6,414 bases of DNA from contig JABUUG010000073.1 of assembly GCA_021443285.1 (NCBI GenBank), forward strand, positions 1 to 6,414, in the 5' to 3' direction. This document shows positions 4,744-6,414 of this stretch, in pieces; position 1 is the stretch's first letter, and every line of letters begins with the position of its first letter. Under the pieces are notes generated by a model. That model was not told the origin of the DNA, did not search any database, and saw nothing but the letters and a program-made list of their open reading frames with translations. The DNA comes from Bacteroidaceae bacterium. Lineage in GTDB: Bacteria > Bacteroidota > Bacteroidia > Bacteroidales > Bacteroidaceae. Position numbers and translations under genes: made by a program.

Positions 4744-6297
4744 ATGTTTCAGAACGAAGAACTTTACATCGCTCACTCCGGCTCTGGGAAGCGGATTGTG
4801 ATAAACGGCAGGATGGCAAACCGGCATGGACTGATTGCTGGCGCCACAGGTACTGGTAAGACCGTAACTCTGCAGGTTATGGCAGAAACTTTCTCGCAGG
4901 CGGGTGTACCTTGCTTCATGGCGGATATGAAGGGAGACCTCTCTGGCATATCGCAGGCGGGCAGGATGAGCGGGTTCATAGAGAAACGCAAGGATGAATT
5001 CGGAATACCCAATCCTGAGTTCGAGGCGTGTCCCGTGAGGTTCTTTGATGTGTTTGGGGAGCAGGGGCATCCGCTGCGAATGCGCATATGCGACATGGAC
5101 GCAGTGCTATTGGCAAGAATGCTTGAACTGAACGAGACGCAGTCGGGCGTACTGAACATTGCGCTGAAGGTTGCCGCCGACAAGAAGGCAGAAAAGGGCG
5201 GCAGCCCGGAGTGGGACATCATAGACACCAAAGACCTGAAGATGCTGCTCAGCTATGTGGCAGAGAACGCCAAGGAATTCACTACAACCTACGGCAACAT
5301 CACGAGCCAGTCGGTGGGTGCCATACAGCGTGCCGTGCTTGCCATTGAGACTCAGGGCGGCGACAGGTTTTTCGGTGAACCTGCGCTCGACGTAATGGAA
5401 CTCATGGGCAGGAAGGGCGGCAAGGGAATAATGAACGTGCTTGCTGCCGACAAACTGTTCGCAAAGCCTAAACTCTATTCCACATTCCTCTTCTGTCTGC
5501 TGAACAGCATATACAATTCTCTGCCGGAAGTTGGCGACCAGCCTCTGCCGAAGTTCGTGTTCTTCTTTGACGAGGCGCACACCCTTTTCGATGATGCGCC
5601 GGCGGCGGTGGTTGAGACGGTGGAGAGGGTTGTAAGACTGATTCGTTCAAAGGGTGTCGGCATATATTTCATTACGCAGAATCCATCGGACATACCCGAC
5701 AGCATTCTCGGTCAGCTGGGCAACCGTGTGCAGCATGCCCTGCGCGCGTTCACTCCGAAAGACCAGAAGGCGGTGAAGGCGGCGGCGCAGACCTTCCGTC
5801 CTAATCCGGAATTCAAGACGGAGGATGCCATCCAGAATCTCGGAACAGGCGAGGCCCTCGTGTCGTTCCTTGACGATAGCGGAGCTCCGATGGTTGTGGA
5901 ACTGGCGAAGATTGTGTTCCCATTGAGCCAGATAGGTGCTGTTACTCCCGAACAGAGGAAGGCTGCCATAGAACGCAGCGACATCTACGGAGAGTATGAG
6001 ACTGCCAGAGACCGAATCTCGGTATATGAAACCCTGTCTGCCCAAAAGGAGGTGGCAGAGAAGGAAAAGGCAGAACAGGCAGCTGTAAAGGAGGCTGAAA
6101 AGGTTGCAAAGGAACAGGCGAAAGAGGCTGAAAAGGCTGCAAAAGAGCGTGCAAAGGCTGAGGCGGCAGCGAAGAGAGAGGCAGAGAAAGCTGCAAAACA
6201 GCGTAATTCAACGATAATGAAAACCATCTCTTTCCTCGGTATTCCGTCGATCATACGCAGTATTATACGTTCGTTTATAATGGGAAAGAGGAGATAG
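4744..6297 (+). CDS. HerA-like P-loop ATPase, DUF853/YjgR family
   Basis: This is a 517-residue cytoplasmic ATPase of the HerA/FtsK-like superfamily, close in length and layout to E. coli YjgR, whose role is not established. The N-terminus MFQNEELYIAHSG leads into NRHGLIAGATGTGKT, with Walker A at residues 33-40. The family segment MADMKGDLSGIS follows, and Walker B is FVFFFDEAH at 271-279 with D276 and E277. Next come the sensor-like strand GIYFITQNPSDIPDSILGQLGNR and the conserved HALRAFTPKDQKAV. Residues about 434-487 are an Ala/Lys/Glu-rich coiled coil built from imperfect 11-residue repeats such as EAEKVAKEQAK. A short hydrophobic-basic tail (residues about 490-517) ends the protein in MGKRR. 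All catalytic residues seem intact. No NurA-type partner nuclease is adjacent; the upstream nuclease has an export signal, so a HerA-NurA-like complex is not supported. Confidence 0.92.
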   Translation: MFQNEELYIAHSGSGKRIVINGRMANRHGLIAGATGTGKTVTLQVMAETFSQAGVPCFMADMKGDLSGISQAGRMSGFIEKRKDEFGIPNPEFEACPVRFFDVFGEQGHPLRMRICDMDAVLLARMLELNETQSGVLNIALKVAADKKAEKGGSPEWDIIDTKDLKMLLSYVAENAKEFTTTYGNITSQSVGAIQRAVLAIETQGGDRFFGEPALDVMELMGRKGGKGIMNVLAADKLFAKPKLYSTFLFCLLNSIYNSLPEVGDQPLPKFVFFFDEAHTLFDDAPAAVVETVERVVRLIRSKGVGIYFITQNPSDIPDSILGQLGNRVQHALRAFTPKDQKAVKAAAQTFRPNPEFKTEDAIQNLGTGEALVSFLDDSGAPMVVELAKIVFPLSQIGAVTPEQRKAAIERSDIYGEYETARDRISVYETLSAQKEVAEKEKAEQAAVKEAEKVAKEQAKEAEKAAKERAKAEAAAKREAEKAAKQRNSTIMKTISFLGIPSIIRSIIRSFIMGKRR

Positions 6298-6343
6298 AAT
6301 AAATAACGGCAACATCTATTCATTATGAAGTTAAAGGAAAGTG

Positions 6344-6389
6344 GAGTTAATGTGTAGTTAAAGTGAAGGTAAAGAGGAGTTAAAGTGAC
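6344..6389 (+). repeat. Right 11-bp repeat array (unit GAGTTAAAGTG)
   Basis: Four head-to-tail units with an exact 11-nt period are visible: GAGTTAATGTG (6344-6354), TAGTTAAAGTG (6355-6365), AAGGTAAAGAG (6366-6376) and GAGTTAAAGTG (6377-6387), then AC. A partial unit (AAGTTAAAGG) precedes them at 6328-6337. The array is in inverted orientation to the one at 1-47. GGAGTTAAAGTGAC (6376-6389) is the exact reverse complement of 1-14, and GTGGAGTTAATGTG (6341-6354) of 14-27. It starts about 46 nt after the ATPase stop codon, in non-coding DNA. Confidence 0.75.
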
Positions 6390-6395
6390 AGATGA

Positions 6396-6409
6396 CTTAT
6401 GTGCATAAG
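6396..6409. other. Short inverted repeat next to the right array
   Basis: CTTATG (6396-6401) and CATAAG (6404-6409) form a 6-bp palindrome with a 2-nt centre, just outside the right repeat array. It could be a protein-binding site for whatever lies beyond the window. It is short and only weakly supported. Confidence 0.25.
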
Positions 6410-6414
6410 GTAAT

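Noticed and set aside
5942..6323. Minus-strand frames rich in Ala/Phe/Ser or Pro/Leu opposite the ATPase tail
   Set aside because: Their repetitive composition simply mirrors the Ala/Lys/Glu coiled-coil repeat of the plus-strand gene.
1..6389. Composite transposon or insertion sequence bounded by terminal inverted repeats
   Set aside because: The inverted sequences are internally repetitive arrays rather than unique terminal repeats, no transposase or integrase is encoded between them, and the enclosed genes include ispH, a core gene. Target-site duplications cannot be assessed because the left edge of the window cuts the array.
1..6414. CRISPR array, tRNA or rRNA
   Set aside because: The 11-bp arrays have no unique spacers, and I see no cloverleaf or rRNA-like conserved sequence anywhere in the window.

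Overview
The window looks like chromosomal DNA from a Bacteroidales bacterium, most likely of the Prevotella/Segatella group. Four observations support this: moderate-GC coding DNA separated by AT-rich spacers; matches to the Bacteroidetes -7 promoter element TAnnTTTG upstream of several genes; no Shine-Dalgarno sequences at the starts; and short tandem-repeat spacers of the kind common in that group. The assignment is inferred from these features and not from any database search.

Layout. Positions 1-250 hold an 11-bp repeat array (1-47), a probable leftward promoter (103-110) and the leader and promoter of an AraC-family regulator (251-1153, +). A short convergent spacer with a hairpin (1154-1245) separates it from a two-gene operon read leftward. 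That operon is ispH (2683-3543, -), the last enzyme of the MEP isoprenoid pathway, followed 6 nt later by a 476-residue putative DNA-binding protein (1246-2676, -). The latter has a sigma-region-4-like helix-turn-helix in the middle and two tandem winged-helix-like repeats at its C-terminus. A divergent intergenic region (3544-3753) has TAnnTTTG elements facing both ways. To its right lie a probable exported lipoprotein DNA/RNA non-specific endonuclease (3754-4566, +) and a HerA-like/DUF853 (YjgR-type) P-loop ATPase (4744-6297, +). The 177-nt spacer between these two holds two perfect hairpins and an 18-nt direct repeat. The window closes with a second 11-bp repeat array (6344-6389) in inverted orientation to the first.

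How the genes fit together. The only clear functional unit is the ispH operon, in which the DNA-binding protein is probably co-transcribed with an essential housekeeping gene. The nuclease and the ATPase are co-oriented, but the nuclease is probably exported and the ATPase is cytoplasmic, so adjacency is weak evidence of a joint role. I see no transposase, integrase, CRISPR array, tRNA or rRNA. Most of the window is ordinary core genome. The least explained parts are the inverted pair of 11-bp arrays at the two ends, the sigma-like/tandem winged-helix protein, and the structured, repeat-rich leader of the ATPase gene.
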